This document shows positions 16,607-25,772 of a stretch of DNA of 64,000 nucleotides, in pieces. Position numbers and translations under genes: made by a program. Below the pieces are notes generated by a model, which had not been told where the DNA came from, ran no database searches, and saw only the letters and a list, made by a program, of their open reading frames with translations. Position 1 is the first letter of the stretch; every line of letters starts with the position of its first letter. This stretch comes from Tunturibacter empetritectus (GTDB taxonomy: Bacteria; Acidobacteriota; Terriglobia; Terriglobales; Acidobacteriaceae): positions 1,240,001 to 1,304,000 of the forward strand of contig NZ_CP132932.1 in the NCBI RefSeq assembly GCF_040358985.1. Reading direction: 5' to 3'.

Positions 16607-19234
16607 TTGCCGATGCTTGTAGCTCACCCAAAACCTGGTCGATACTTCCGCCTCACAGCATTCCTTCTGCTTTCGATTGGGCGACTGTGCTTCGCTCAAA
16701 ACGTAGCTCCTCGGCAAGCGTCGATGAATGTTTCAGCGGAGACATCGAGCTCTCTGCCTGATGCGCCGGAGCCTCAAGTCGCCACCGACCCGGCCTCGTC
16801 TTCTGCAACAGCGGCAGAAAAGGTCGAACCCCCCGTAACCTTCGCTGGCACCCCGCGTCGTCTCCTGGCCGATCAAAAGGCCATCTGGACGAGCCCTCTG
16901 CATCTTCGGCCCAGCGACGCAATCTGGCTGGCTCCCCTTGGCGCGACGACAGGTTTGTTGATCGGCAGCGACCAGCACACCATGAACTCGTTGATCCAAA
17001 TCAACGCAAACGACCGAAGCAAATTCAACACCTTCTCGAACGCTGGCGTAGTGGCGCTTGGGGCGGCGCCGGCAGCCATGTACCTCTGGAGTCTCTTCAA
17101 CGACGCGCCCCAGGCCCACGAGACCGGCCTGCTGACAGCAGAAGCGCTGGCGGACAGCCTGGCGGTGAGCGAAGTAGGCAAATTCATCTCCCTGCGTGAC
17201 CGTCCCCTTGTAAACAATGCCAAGGGAGACTTCTTCAACTCCAGTCCATCTGCGTCAGGCTTCCCTTCGAATCACGCGACTGCTGCATGGGCGATGGCTT
17301 CGGTAATTGGAGATGAGTACCCTGGCTGGATTACCCGCACAGCGGTTTATGGACTGGCAACCGGCGTAAGCGTCAGCCGCGTGCTCGCCGAACAGCACTT
17401 TCCCTCGGACGTTCTGATTGGAAGCGCAACCGGATGGCTGATCGGTCACTACGTCTATCGCGCGCACCACAACTTCAGCCTGAACCCATTCGATTCCAAG
17501 GCGATGCCGGATGACTTTGGGGTGCCGCGAACCCACAAGACGCAGCAAGCGCAGGGAAGCTCTCAGCCAGTGCCTGTCGCTCATCATCCACCGCGGCTCT
17601 TCTCTGAAGATGACGATCCAGATTCGATCGGATCGACCAACGTCCCCATGGACAGTTGGGTCTATCCGGCACTGGAACGGCTTGCCGCCATGGGCTTCAT
17701 CCCCGGTCAGAGTGTCTCAATCCGCCCGTGGACCCGGCAGGAGTGCCTACGCCAGCTCAGAGTGGCGGAGGACCAGATCGATATGGAGCAATACAACAGT
17801 CCCAGGCTTGTCTCTGAGGCTCGCCGTCTCATGGCCGATCTCCACAATGAGTTCGAGATCGAACCTAACTACTACGAGTCGTTGAGTCTCGAGTCAGTTT
17901 ACGCACGATACGGCACAATCGCAGGCCCTGCGCTGGCAGACAGCTTCCACTTTGGACAGACCTGGTGGAACGACTTCGGCCGCCCCCTTGGCCGCGGCGG
18001 CAGCGCAATCGCCGGCTATTCGATACGCGCCAACTACGGAAGGCTCTTCTTTTATGATCGCCAGGAGCTGCAGCAAAGCCCTGGGAATCCGGCTGAATCG
18101 CTGGCAATTAATCAGCTGATCAACGTGTTGGATCGATTACCGAACTTCGGCGACCCAACCATACAGCCTATCCCTGAAAGATCAGCCTACACTCGCCAAC
18201 GGCCGATCGAGCTATATGCAGGCGTTGCCTTCGAGGGCAATGCGCTTTCTTTGGGCAAACAGGAGATCTACTGGGGACCGACTACGATGGGTCCGCTCGC
18301 CTTCTCCAGTAACGCAGAGCCAACGTACAACTTGCGCCTCGTATCCACGCGCCCTCACCCGATACCGTTCCTGCCATCGCTGGGCACCTATCGCTTTGAT
18401 ATCGTGCTCGGAAAGCTCTCCGGACATAGCTATCCGGCACGTCCCTGGTTCAATGGGCAAAAGCTTGACTTTAATTTTGGCGATAACCTCGAGATGAGCT
18501 TCACCCGCTGGTCCATCTTCTGGGGCGTCGGACACCCCATCACACTCCACACCTTCAAGAACAATGTATTCAGCTTCAACTCAACCGGGGATATATCCAC
18601 TGGAAACGGCGGGAGCGGCGGCTACGGAGATCGAGCCGATCCTGGCGACCGCAAGAGTAACTTCGACTTCAGTTATCGGCTGCCATTTTTGCGCCGGGCC
18701 GTCACCCTCTACGCGGATGCATACTCCGACGACGACCCCAGTCCAATCGATGCACCTCGCAGGGCTGCCTGGAGCCCAGGCATATACTTTGCGCGATTGC
18801 CCTTTCTGCCGCATATGGATTTACGCGTCGAGGCCGTTAGTTCGCAGGGGCTTGTGAATGACTTCGGCGGCCAGCACTTCTTCATCAATAACCAGTACCT
18901 GGACGGAAATACTAATAAGGGATTTCTGCTGGGCAACGCTGTGGGCCGCGATGGCCGAGCTATCGAAGGCCGCACCGGCTACTGGTTTTCAGCGCGGACT
19001 AAAGTCGAACTAGGCTACCGGCAGAACAAGGGGGGCATCCAATTTCTTCCCGGTGGCAGTACGATAACGGATGGCTTCCTCAACGGATCCTATGCCTTCA
19101 ATCAACACTGGCAGGCGCAAGTCTTCACGCAGTACGAGCGATTCCTGATTCCCTCCTACATGAGCGGCTCGCGGCACAATGTGAGCGGCTGGCTTCAGGT
19201 TACGTGGACGCCCGAGTTACATCTGCATCGCTAA
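16607..19234 (+). CDS. PAP2 phosphatase - Wzi capsule-assembly barrel fusion
   Basis: 875 aa. A signal peptide (about 1-30, ending CFAQ) leads to a Ser/Pro/Ala linker, then a PAP2 phosphatase domain (about 95-290) with the complete catalytic signature: Lys192...Arg199-Pro200, Pro220-Ser-Asn-His223, and Ser257-Arg258...His264...Asp268. Residues about 345-875 form a Wzi-type outer-membrane beta-barrel (WVYPALERLAAMGFIPG, then GKQEIYWGPTTMGPLAFSSNAEPTYNLRLVS and many aromatic strands). Wzi attaches capsule polymer to the cell surface; PAP2 enzymes dephosphorylate lipid or undecaprenyl pyrophosphates. The fusion sits at the edge of a polysaccharide cluster, in keeping with a surface-polymer role. 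Whether the phosphatase domain acts in the periplasm or inner membrane is unclear. Confidence 0.85.
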   Translation: MPMLVAHPKPGRYFRLTAFLLLSIGRLCFAQNVAPRQASMNVSAETSSSLPDAPEPQVATDPASSSATAAEKVEPPVTFAGTPRRLLADQKAIWTSPLHLRPSDAIWLAPLGATTGLLIGSDQHTMNSLIQINANDRSKFNTFSNAGVVALGAAPAAMYLWSLFNDAPQAHETGLLTAEALADSLAVSEVGKFISLRDRPLVNNAKGDFFNSSPSASGFPSNHATAAWAMASVIGDEYPGWITRTAVYGLATGVSVSRVLAEQHFPSDVLIGSATGWLIGHYVYRAHHNFSLNPFDSKAMPDDFGVPRTHKTQQAQGSSQPVPVAHHPPRLFSEDDDPDSIGSTNVPMDSWVYPALERLAAMGFIPGQSVSIRPWTRQECLRQLRVAEDQIDMEQYNSPRLVSEARRLMADLHNEFEIEPNYYESLSLESVYARYGTIAGPALADSFHFGQTWWNDFGRPLGRGGSAIAGYSIRANYGRLFFYDRQELQQSPGNPAESLAINQLINVLDRLPNFGDPTIQPIPERSAYTRQRPIELYAGVAFEGNALSLGKQEIYWGPTTMGPLAFSSNAEPTYNLRLVSTRPHPIPFLPSLGTYRFDIVLGKLSGHSYPARPWFNGQKLDFNFGDNLEMSFTRWSIFWGVGHPITLHTFKNNVFSFNSTGDISTGNGGSGGYGDRADPGDRKSNFDFSYRLPFLRRAVTLYADAYSDDDPSPIDAPRRAAWSPGIYFARLPFLPHMDLRVEAVSSQGLVNDFGGQHFFINNQYLDGNTNKGFLLGNAVGRDGRAIEGRTGYWFSARTKVELGYRQNKGGIQFLPGGSTITDGFLNGSYAFNQHWQAQVFTQYERFLIPSYMSGSRHNVSGWLQVTWTPELHLHR

Positions 19235-19310
19235 GAGACGCTTCGATAGGCACGCAGGTATCTCCCGACAGCAATTCATGGGAGCGGCTGCCGTTAGTCA
19301 TACACTGTTG

Positions 19311-20216
19311 CTAGTTCCAGAAAAGACGATTCATGCTCAATCGACGCTTCAAACCGACGCTGAACAGACTCTCAACTCGACCGAGCCGGTAGCCTAGCAG
19401 TTTAGCCGCTGTATGAGCCAAGGCAGAAGGAATAAGCCACCAATAGCGAGGCCAGAGAGACCGCAACTCCGATCGAACAAAGCGGCCGCCTTCCCCTCCA
19501 GCGCCACCGAACTCACTCAGCATCCAGCTCTCCTGGTGGTGCAGCACGCCAATATCGAAGTATCGCCGGAACTCCTGCATCCAGGTATAGCTATGGGAGT
19601 GATAGACCTTCGCCTGAGCCACGTAGGCGAGCTTCCATCCCGCGAGCAGTAGCCTGGCGGCGGTGACTGTATCTTCTCCAAAAATAACGCCGCGCGGAAA
19701 TCCGCCGACGGCCATCAGCGCCTCGCGCCGGTAAGCGGCAAAGGAGTTTGAGATAAAGATAGCCTTGAACCCAAGCTGCTCCCGGCTCGACAACGTGCGC
19801 ACGCCAGACTCAGCAGGATAGTTGTAGAAGCGCGCATGAGCTTCAATCGGAGTTGCACCACGACGCGGAAGCTGACGTCCAAAGGCAGCTGCAACGCCAG
19901 AATCGGTAAAGGCCTCGAGCAGGCAACGAATGGCATCGGATTGCGCCAGCTCAACATCCTGCGTAAGGAAGACGAGAATCTCAGCATCAGGTAACAGTTC
20001 AGCGGCCAGTTGCCTTGTTCCGCCGTGATTAAACTCGGATCTTGCGATCACATGGACTCGAAAGCCCGCGGCATTCGCTAGATTCACTGTTTCATCTGTA
20101 GAAGAAGAGTCGAGAATCAACACCCGGTCCGCCGCAATTGATTCCAACAGCAGCGACGTAAGCCGCGACCATCCCTCGGCGGCATTCAAAGTGGGTACAA
20201 CTACAAAAAAATTCAC
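19311..20216 (-). CDS. Family 2 glycosyltransferase (rhamnosyltransferase-like)
   Basis: 301 aa. A GT-A fold with VVPTLNAAEGW at the start, DRVLILDSSSTDETV (nucleotide-binding loop) and FLTQDVELA in place of the DxD motif. The acceptor part has GGFPRGVIFGEDTVTAARLLLAGW. The sequence resembles rhamnosyltransferases that use dTDP-L-rhamnose, and the dTDP-rhamnose genes lie 8-11 kb further on. It would add a sugar to a lipid-linked repeat at the inner face of the membrane. Donor and acceptor are not proven. It is separated from the SLBB gene by 213 bp with no recognisable element. Confidence 0.85.
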   Translation of the reverse strand: MNFFVVVPTLNAAEGWSRLTSLLLESIAADRVLILDSSSTDETVNLANAAGFRVHVIARSEFNHGGTRQLAAELLPDAEILVFLTQDVELAQSDAIRCLLEAFTDSGVAAAFGRQLPRRGATPIEAHARFYNYPAESGVRTLSSREQLGFKAIFISNSFAAYRREALMAVGGFPRGVIFGEDTVTAARLLLAGWKLAYVAQAKVYHSHSYTWMQEFRRYFDIGVLHHQESWMLSEFGGAGGEGGRFVRSELRSLWPRYWWLIPSALAHTAAKLLGYRLGRVESLFSVGLKRRLSMNRLFWN

Positions 20217-20429
20217 CTGTCAGAGGTTATCACTGTTGAAACGGCGGTTTATAGAGATAAGCTGAGTCGTCGAGGGGAGTGTGGCGGCGTACATTCTGTC
20301 ACTCTCTGGTTACATTCTCGCTCAAGAATCGCGGTGGCAGAACCGATCACTCCGATGCCGGCATCGATTCAGTTGGAGGGACTGCAATTCCATTTTCAGC
20401 ATTCCAACCCACGGCTAAATGTCGTCTCT

Positions 20430-23264
20430 CTAGAAGACAACGTTAGCCGCGGCTATGGCAAGTCCAAACTGACCGACGATCTGCGCAATATCGACGATTA
20501 GCCGTATCGTATTGCCCTTGGTCAGATTCAATGGGACCACTACCGTGTCGCCAGGATACAAGTGGAGCGAGTCAAAGCTGTTTCCTCGTAACGAAGAACT
20601 ATATTGCTTGCTGATCACAGATCCACTCGCTCTAATGACGTAAGCCCGGCTCTTATCAGCATCTCTATTGGAGCCACCGGCTAGTCTTATGTAGCCGCCA
20701 AGCCTGCGTTGTGACTCGAAAACAAAAGAGTTCTGGTTATAGACTGCCCCATCGACGCTTACGGTAGAGGGAACACGCGGAACGATGAAACGGTCTCCAT
20801 CTTCGAGTGGGAGATCAGGGATCTGGCTCAAGTCGCGGCTGTCAGGCTTCAAATCCAACACGATGCGTCCGGTCGCCCTCGCTTGCCGCAAGCTGGCGAT
20901 GATGTTCTGATTCTGGGCCTGAGTTGCAGCTGCGGCTGCGGTGTCCGAAGCGCTTATAGCTCGGCCCGCATTATTTGTTGCGTTTGTACTCACCTGCAGC
21001 GCAATCTCGTCGACGTATTGATTCAGGCGCTGTTGTTGCACCCGACGTGTAGATTCGCGAGTGAACTCCGAGCCATAGAGATATGCTTCCGAGGTAAACC
21101 CGCCGGCACGCTCTACCAACTGTCGCAAGGTCTCGCCTGGCAGAACGCTGTAGACACCAGAGGAGGCAAACTCTCCCTCCAGCCGCACGAATCGGGTCTG
21201 TTGCGCCTGGGGCACCCGAATGTCAGCCTTCGAGAATATGGTAAGAACATCGCCGGGAAGCAGCTCGATATTCTGAGCAGCGTCTTCTTCTAATATCGCT
21301 TTGCCGAGATTGAATGGGACGAGAGAGGTTGTCAGGTTCGCTTTGCTCTGACGCTCGATGACCGCGTAGCTCCAGTCGATATCGGGCTCGCTCAACTTGA
21401 CATTATTCCGCGGCTTAAACTCTCCAGACGATGCACTTGCCACAGTTGAACCCAGACTCGCGCTGGCTGCACTGACGCGATTTGTAGGTGCCGTGTTGAA
21501 CTGGGAGCCATTTTGCGGCAACCCGGATGGGTTGGAGTTGCTACCGCTGTAGGCGTTTTGATTGTTGTTCGCCGAATTCGTCCCACTTATTCCGTTGGCT
21601 GCATTTGCCGCTGCGGAAGGAGAATATCGATCATTGCTTCCGCTCAACGAGGTCTGAGAAGCGGGAATTTTGATGCAGTCGAGTCCGCCATCGGTGGGGG
21701 GATCGGTATCGTTGTCGTTTCCCATATCGCTATCCGTCGTTCGATAGCTACTTCCTTCTTCGCTTCCGAAGGCCAGCCCAATTAAATTGGGATTCCTGGT
21801 AGAGGAGTATCTCCAGTTGGGGTTAGATCCTTCCTCTCCAACAGGAATCCCGTACCGCAGATTTGGAATGCCGTAGGGGGTCAAGGGAAGGCAGGTGGGA
21901 ATGTAGGTCAGAGTGGGCTGACCGAGTTGGCTTCGCTTCAACCAATAGTCGCGGGTGATCAATGCATCTTTATCGGGCAGCAGATCGCGAATGCGCATTC
22001 CCGGCTTCCAAGTGTACCGTCCCGGATTAGCCACATTTCCGCGCAGCGTGACCGCATCCTTGTACTGGCTGACCACCGCGTCCAGCTCCAACACGTCGCC
22101 ATTCTGCATCACAGTCGCTCTTCCCTGCGCGTCAAGGGATATCTCAAGCATGCTACGCCTGCGGCGCTCGTCCACTCTCTCTAACCGGACCCTCTGTCCC
22201 GAAGCAACGTTCGTCAAACCTGCCGCCAACTCGAGAACATCCCCGACGGTTGTATCGCTCGGTGACTTGAGCTCGTAGATCGCTGGATGATTGACACTTC
22301 CAGTGACAGCCACCTGCGGACCGACCGGCGGAATGTAGATAACGTCCCCGGGCAGGAGTTTTTCATCCTTCGATTTGTCGCCACGCTGCAGCAGGTCATA
22401 CAAATCGAAATCAACGACTACTTTATCGCCGCGTTTCAACTGAATGTGTCGCAGGCTTCCCTGCGGAGTTGGTCCCCCCGTGGCGAAGAGAGCGTTGGTC
22501 AGTGTGCTCAACGAGCTGATCGTATAGCTTCCTGGCCTGCGCGCTTGTCCTACCACAAATACCTGAATGGACCTCAACTGGCCCAGATTCACATTGAGAT
22601 CAAAGTTTCGGAAGACCCTGCTAATCTGGCTCTTCAAAAAGTCATGCATCTGCTCAAACTTCACCCCAGCAACGTGAACCGAGCCTACCTGGGGCACGAA
22701 GATGCTTCCAGATCGATCTACCAGAAAGCGGCCGTTCAAGGTAACCTGGCCCCACATCTGGATCAGCAACTGGTCGCCCGGCCCTACGACGTAATCTGGC
22801 GTCACCGGTATCTGGTTGACCGGCGCGAAAGTAGACGGCAAGTTGCGAAATAGATTCACGCCGTAGATCGGCAGCATCTTCCCAATCGAATTAGCGACCA
22901 GAAGTTGAAACTCAGTGGGCGAGTCCAGCGGAAGAGGAGTCTGAAGATTCTGATTTTGCTGTTGGGTCCGAGTATTATTTTGCGAGTTGGTTTGGGTGTC
23001 CTGCTGCCCGGGCACAATAATCTGCGGAGTCAAGGTCTGTTGCTGCTGCTGATTGACCGATGGGTTGCGGAGCTGAAGGTTGCTTTGATCGTCAGAAGAC
23101 TGACACGTCGGATCATTCGGGTCGCAGGACTGCTGCTGTGAAGTTTGCCCACTGAGCGCCTGACCGAATTGTTCGAACTGAGCAGAGGATGTTAGCGTTC
23201 CGAACACGCTGACTAGAAGCACATATCCAAACCTGCGTACTCTGGGGGAACTACCAAACTGCAT
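20430..23264 (-). CDS. SLBB/polysaccharide export outer-membrane protein (Wza-like)
   Basis: 944 aa from the ATG at 23264, with a GAGGA site upstream; the TTG six codons earlier is less likely. A Sec signal peptide (RFGYVLLVSVFGTLTSSAQ) is followed by a Gln-rich linker, the Poly_export domain (about 160-245, TPDYVVGPGDQLLIQMWGQV), and several SLBB repeats (RPGSYTISSLSTLTNAL, HPAIYELKSPSDTTVGDV, NPGRYTWKPGMRIRDLL and others toward the C-terminus). The C-terminus is hydrophobic (IAQIVGQFGLAIAAANVVF). There is no lipobox, unlike Wza. An Asn/Ser/Gly-rich insert (about 520-620) separates SLBB copies. It would form the export channel for the exopolysaccharide. Much longer than Wza (about 380 aa), as in several acidobacterial and cyanobacterial homologues. 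Confidence 0.9.
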   Translation of the reverse strand: MQFGSSPRVRRFGYVLLVSVFGTLTSSAQFEQFGQALSGQTSQQQSCDPNDPTCQSSDDQSNLQLRNPSVNQQQQQTLTPQIIVPGQQDTQTNSQNNTRTQQQNQNLQTPLPLDSPTEFQLLVANSIGKMLPIYGVNLFRNLPSTFAPVNQIPVTPDYVVGPGDQLLIQMWGQVTLNGRFLVDRSGSIFVPQVGSVHVAGVKFEQMHDFLKSQISRVFRNFDLNVNLGQLRSIQVFVVGQARRPGSYTISSLSTLTNALFATGGPTPQGSLRHIQLKRGDKVVVDFDLYDLLQRGDKSKDEKLLPGDVIYIPPVGPQVAVTGSVNHPAIYELKSPSDTTVGDVLELAAGLTNVASGQRVRLERVDERRRRSMLEISLDAQGRATVMQNGDVLELDAVVSQYKDAVTLRGNVANPGRYTWKPGMRIRDLLPDKDALITRDYWLKRSQLGQPTLTYIPTCLPLTPYGIPNLRYGIPVGEEGSNPNWRYSSTRNPNLIGLAFGSEEGSSYRTTDSDMGNDNDTDPPTDGGLDCIKIPASQTSLSGSNDRYSPSAAANAANGISGTNSANNNQNAYSGSNSNPSGLPQNGSQFNTAPTNRVSAASASLGSTVASASSGEFKPRNNVKLSEPDIDWSYAVIERQSKANLTTSLVPFNLGKAILEEDAAQNIELLPGDVLTIFSKADIRVPQAQQTRFVRLEGEFASSGVYSVLPGETLRQLVERAGGFTSEAYLYGSEFTRESTRRVQQQRLNQYVDEIALQVSTNATNNAGRAISASDTAAAAATQAQNQNIIASLRQARATGRIVLDLKPDSRDLSQIPDLPLEDGDRFIVPRVPSTVSVDGAVYNQNSFVFESQRRLGGYIRLAGGSNRDADKSRAYVIRASGSVISKQYSSSLRGNSFDSLHLYPGDTVVVPLNLTKGNTIRLIVDIAQIVGQFGLAIAAANVVF

Positions 23265-23348
23265 CTGCTCTAATCCTCGCAACCTTCTTTTAGCCTAGTA
23301 TCGTTCATCATACAATCAGCAGCCGAACTCGCTGAAATGGCGGCCGGA

Positions 23349-23374
23349 CACCTGATCTCCGGATCTCTCAGGTG
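23349..23374 (-). terminator. Hairpin downstream of gatA
   Basis: CACCTGA and TCAGGTG form a perfect 7-bp stem with a 12-base loop, 50 bases beyond the gatA stop and before the SLBB gene start. A T-rich tail is absent, so termination is likely but not certain. Confidence 0.4.
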
Positions 23375-23423
23375 CCCGATCCCATCAAAATGGCGGAGCG
23401 TCCTCCTGTAAGGAAAGCCAGCC

Positions 23424-24893
23424 TCAGGCACCAGACTCCTGGCGAGCTTGTTGCGTCTCCACGGCCTGCGCCACTCGAAGCATCGTCGATTCATCAAAGT
23501 GATTGCCCAGGACTTGAACTCCGATCGGCAATCCTTCCTTCGTCTGCCCGCAGGGCACGGACACACCGCAGATACCCGCCAGACTCGCAGCCACCGAGTA
23601 AATGTCCTCCAGATACATCTGGACAGGGTCGTCTGTCTTTTCGCCCAGCTTGAATGCCGGGGTCGGAGTCACGGGAGCCACCAGCACATCCACATCGGCA
23701 AATGCCGTCAGAAAGTCGCGGGTCAACAGAGTTCGAACCTGCTGCGCCTTGCGGTAATACGCGTCATAGTAGCCCGCACTGAGGGCATAAGTGCCCAGCA
23801 GGATTCGCCGCTTCACTTCGGCGCCAAAGCCTGCATCTCGAGTCTTGCGAAACATCGCGGACAACGTGGTCGCCTCTTCCGCCCTTAACCCGAACCTGAC
23901 CCCATCGAACCGGGAGAGATTGGAGGATGCCTCTGCCGTCGCAATCACGTAATAGGTTGGAATCGCGTATTTGGTGTGCGGTAAACTGACCGGCTTCACC
24001 ACGCATCCCACCAGCTTCAGACCAGCAATTACACCATCGATTGCGCTGCGAATCTCCGGATCCAATCCTTCGCCGAAGTACTCCTCCGGCACGCCGATCC
24101 GCAACCCCTCCACAGGTTTTCCCAGTCCGGCAACATAGTCATCCACCGGCCTGGTCGATGAGGTTGCATCCATAACATCTTTTCCTGCAATCACCTGCAG
24201 TACAGTTGCCGCGTCCTTGACAGTCGTGGTGAATGGCCCGACACGATCCAGCGAGGAGGCGAATGCAATCAATCCATAGCGGCTGACCCTGCCATAGGTA
24301 GGCAAGACCCCCACCACGCCGCAAAAGGCCGCTGGCTGGCGAATCGACCCGCCAGTATCGGATCCAAGGGTCGCTACTGCAAAATTTGCCGCCACGGCAG
24401 CCGCCGATCCGCCGCTCGATCCGCCGGGGACACGATCTAACGCTTTTGGATTCAATACCGGTCCGTAGGCAGAGTTCTCATTCGACGAACCCATGGCAAA
24501 CTCGTCGCAGTTCAACTTTCCCAGCAGCACCGCCCCAGCCTCTTCCAGCTTAGCGACCGCGGTTGCATCATACGGCGGCCGATACCCCTTCAAAATAAGA
24601 GAACCGGCAGTGGCCGGGGCTCCCTTCATGACAAGAACATCTTTGATGCCCACTGGAACCCCTGCCAGCGGCGGCAGCGGGTTCCCCCTGGAGGCCATCT
24701 CATCGATCCTCTCAGCCTGGGCCATCGCCCGCTCACGGCTGAACGCCAGAAAGCTGTTAATCTTGCCATCCTGGGAGGCGATACGGTCATAGTGCTGCTC
24801 CGCAAGCGCTGTTGCCGTAGTTTCACCCGAAGCTACCGCCTTATGCGCGGCATCGATCGTTAGATTTTCCAGGTTCACTACCTTTGCGCTCAC
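23424..24893 (-). CDS. gatA: Asp/Glu-tRNA amidotransferase subunit A
   Basis: 489 aa, full length. The amidase-signature triad is present: Lys84 (GVPVGIKDVLV), cis-Ser159 in PGGSSGGSAAA and nucleophile Ser183 in GSDTGGSIRQPA. GatA hydrolyses glutamine and passes ammonia to GatB to make Gln-tRNA(Gln) (and Asn-tRNA where needed) from mischarged tRNA. The GTG start overlaps the gatC stop by 4 bp, and gatC overlaps the dciA-like gene, so the three form one operon. gatB is not in the window and must be elsewhere. Confidence 0.96.
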   Translation of the reverse strand: MSAKVVNLENLTIDAAHKAVASGETTATALAEQHYDRIASQDGKINSFLAFSRERAMAQAERIDEMASRGNPLPPLAGVPVGIKDVLVMKGAPATAGSLILKGYRPPYDATAVAKLEEAGAVLLGKLNCDEFAMGSSNENSAYGPVLNPKALDRVPGGSSGGSAAAVAANFAVATLGSDTGGSIRQPAAFCGVVGVLPTYGRVSRYGLIAFASSLDRVGPFTTTVKDAATVLQVIAGKDVMDATSSTRPVDDYVAGLGKPVEGLRIGVPEEYFGEGLDPEIRSAIDGVIAGLKLVGCVVKPVSLPHTKYAIPTYYVIATAEASSNLSRFDGVRFGLRAEEATTLSAMFRKTRDAGFGAEVKRRILLGTYALSAGYYDAYYRKAQQVRTLLTRDFLTAFADVDVLVAPVTPTPAFKLGEKTDDPVQMYLEDIYSVAASLAGICGVSVPCGQTKEGLPIGVQVLGNHFDESTMLRVAQAVETQQARQESGA

Positions 24894-25216
24894 CTTTCGA
24901 TCACCTTGGGAACCTTGAAAAACCGTCCATCGGTATCAGGAGCCGCAGACATCACTTCAGCGCGGTCGAGCGACGGCCGTACCTCGTCCCTCCGCAATGC
25001 CTCTCCATTGTCGAGCAACGCGCCGCCCAACATCTCCCCTACCTGCGCCATCGCAGGAACCCCAGAAGTATTCAGCTCATTCAATTGATCGATGTGGCCA
25101 AGAATGGCGTTCAAGTCTCTTTGCATCCTCGGCTCTTCCTCCGCCGTTAGCTCCAGATTCGCCAACTCTGCGACCCGCCGCACATCCTCCAGGGTCACGC
25201 CAGCCTGTTCCTTCAT
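24890..25216 (-). CDS. gatC: Asp/Glu-tRNA amidotransferase subunit C
   Basis: 108 aa, slightly longer than usual (about 95). Typical features are VTLEDVRRVAELANLELTAEEE near the N-terminus, LNAILGHIDQLNELNTSGVPAMAQV, and the closing FFKVPKVIER. GatC wraps around GatA and GatB to stabilise the complex. The ATG overlaps the stop of the preceding DUF721 gene (ATGA). Confidence 0.95.
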   Translation of the reverse strand: MKEQAGVTLEDVRRVAELANLELTAEEEPRMQRDLNAILGHIDQLNELNTSGVPAMAQVGEMLGGALLDNGEALRRDEVRPSLDRAEVMSAAPDTDGRFFKVPKVIER

Positions 25217-25509
25217 CGCTTGTAGTTCCCCTTCTTATCAAAGTGTATCTCGCTTACAGGTACTCCCGAAATACGCGACAGCTCTGCGGCAAGCTGTCGA
25301 CGCATACTGACCAGTTGCCGCAACCATACGCCATCTTCCACCTCAACGCGCACCACGCCATTCTCAAATCCTATGACCTGCCCTCGTTCGGCCATTGCCC
25401 TTCCGCACGCCACCGGCCACGCTGCCGCGAGTCTGTCCTCCTCCCGGAGCGCTTGCAGGCTCCTTCTTAATGAGCCTTTCAACATATCCCGCATTCCCTC
25501 TAAAGGCAT
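25213..25509 (-). CDS. DciA/DUF721-family protein
   Basis: 98 aa from ATG 25509 (an in-frame TTG lies two codons earlier). The DUF721 core is seen: an N-terminal helix (MRDMLKGSLRRSLQALREED), AAWPVACGRAMAERGQVIGFENGVVRVEV and the WLRQLVSMRRQLAAELSR helix. DciA is the predominant bacterial loader of the replicative helicase in lineages without DnaC/DnaI; short DUF721 proteins like this one usually are annotated the same way. First gene of the gatC-gatA operon. Function by family only. Confidence 0.8.
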   Translation of the reverse strand: MPLEGMRDMLKGSLRRSLQALREEDRLAAAWPVACGRAMAERGQVIGFENGVVRVEVEDGVWLRQLVSMRRQLAAELSRISGVPVSEIHFDKKGNYKR

Positions 25510-25772
25510 CGGCAAACCCCGATCAAGTTGTCACGGTTGAGATTCTCGACTGGGAGTTAAAAGCAAGCTTCCGGCTAAATGTCAGTCATGGGCCAACTTC
25601 GTGCCCCACTGTTGAAATTACGGCAGATGCGCGGTTTGTCCAGCCTAGCCCACGGCAAAGCCAAGATACAAAACAAGCTGCAAACCCTCAAGATGAAGAG
25701 ATAAACTCCACGCGCTAGTGAGTGAGAGACAGGTGGTTGCAGCCACGTCACTTTTATTTTATGTGAGTCAGA

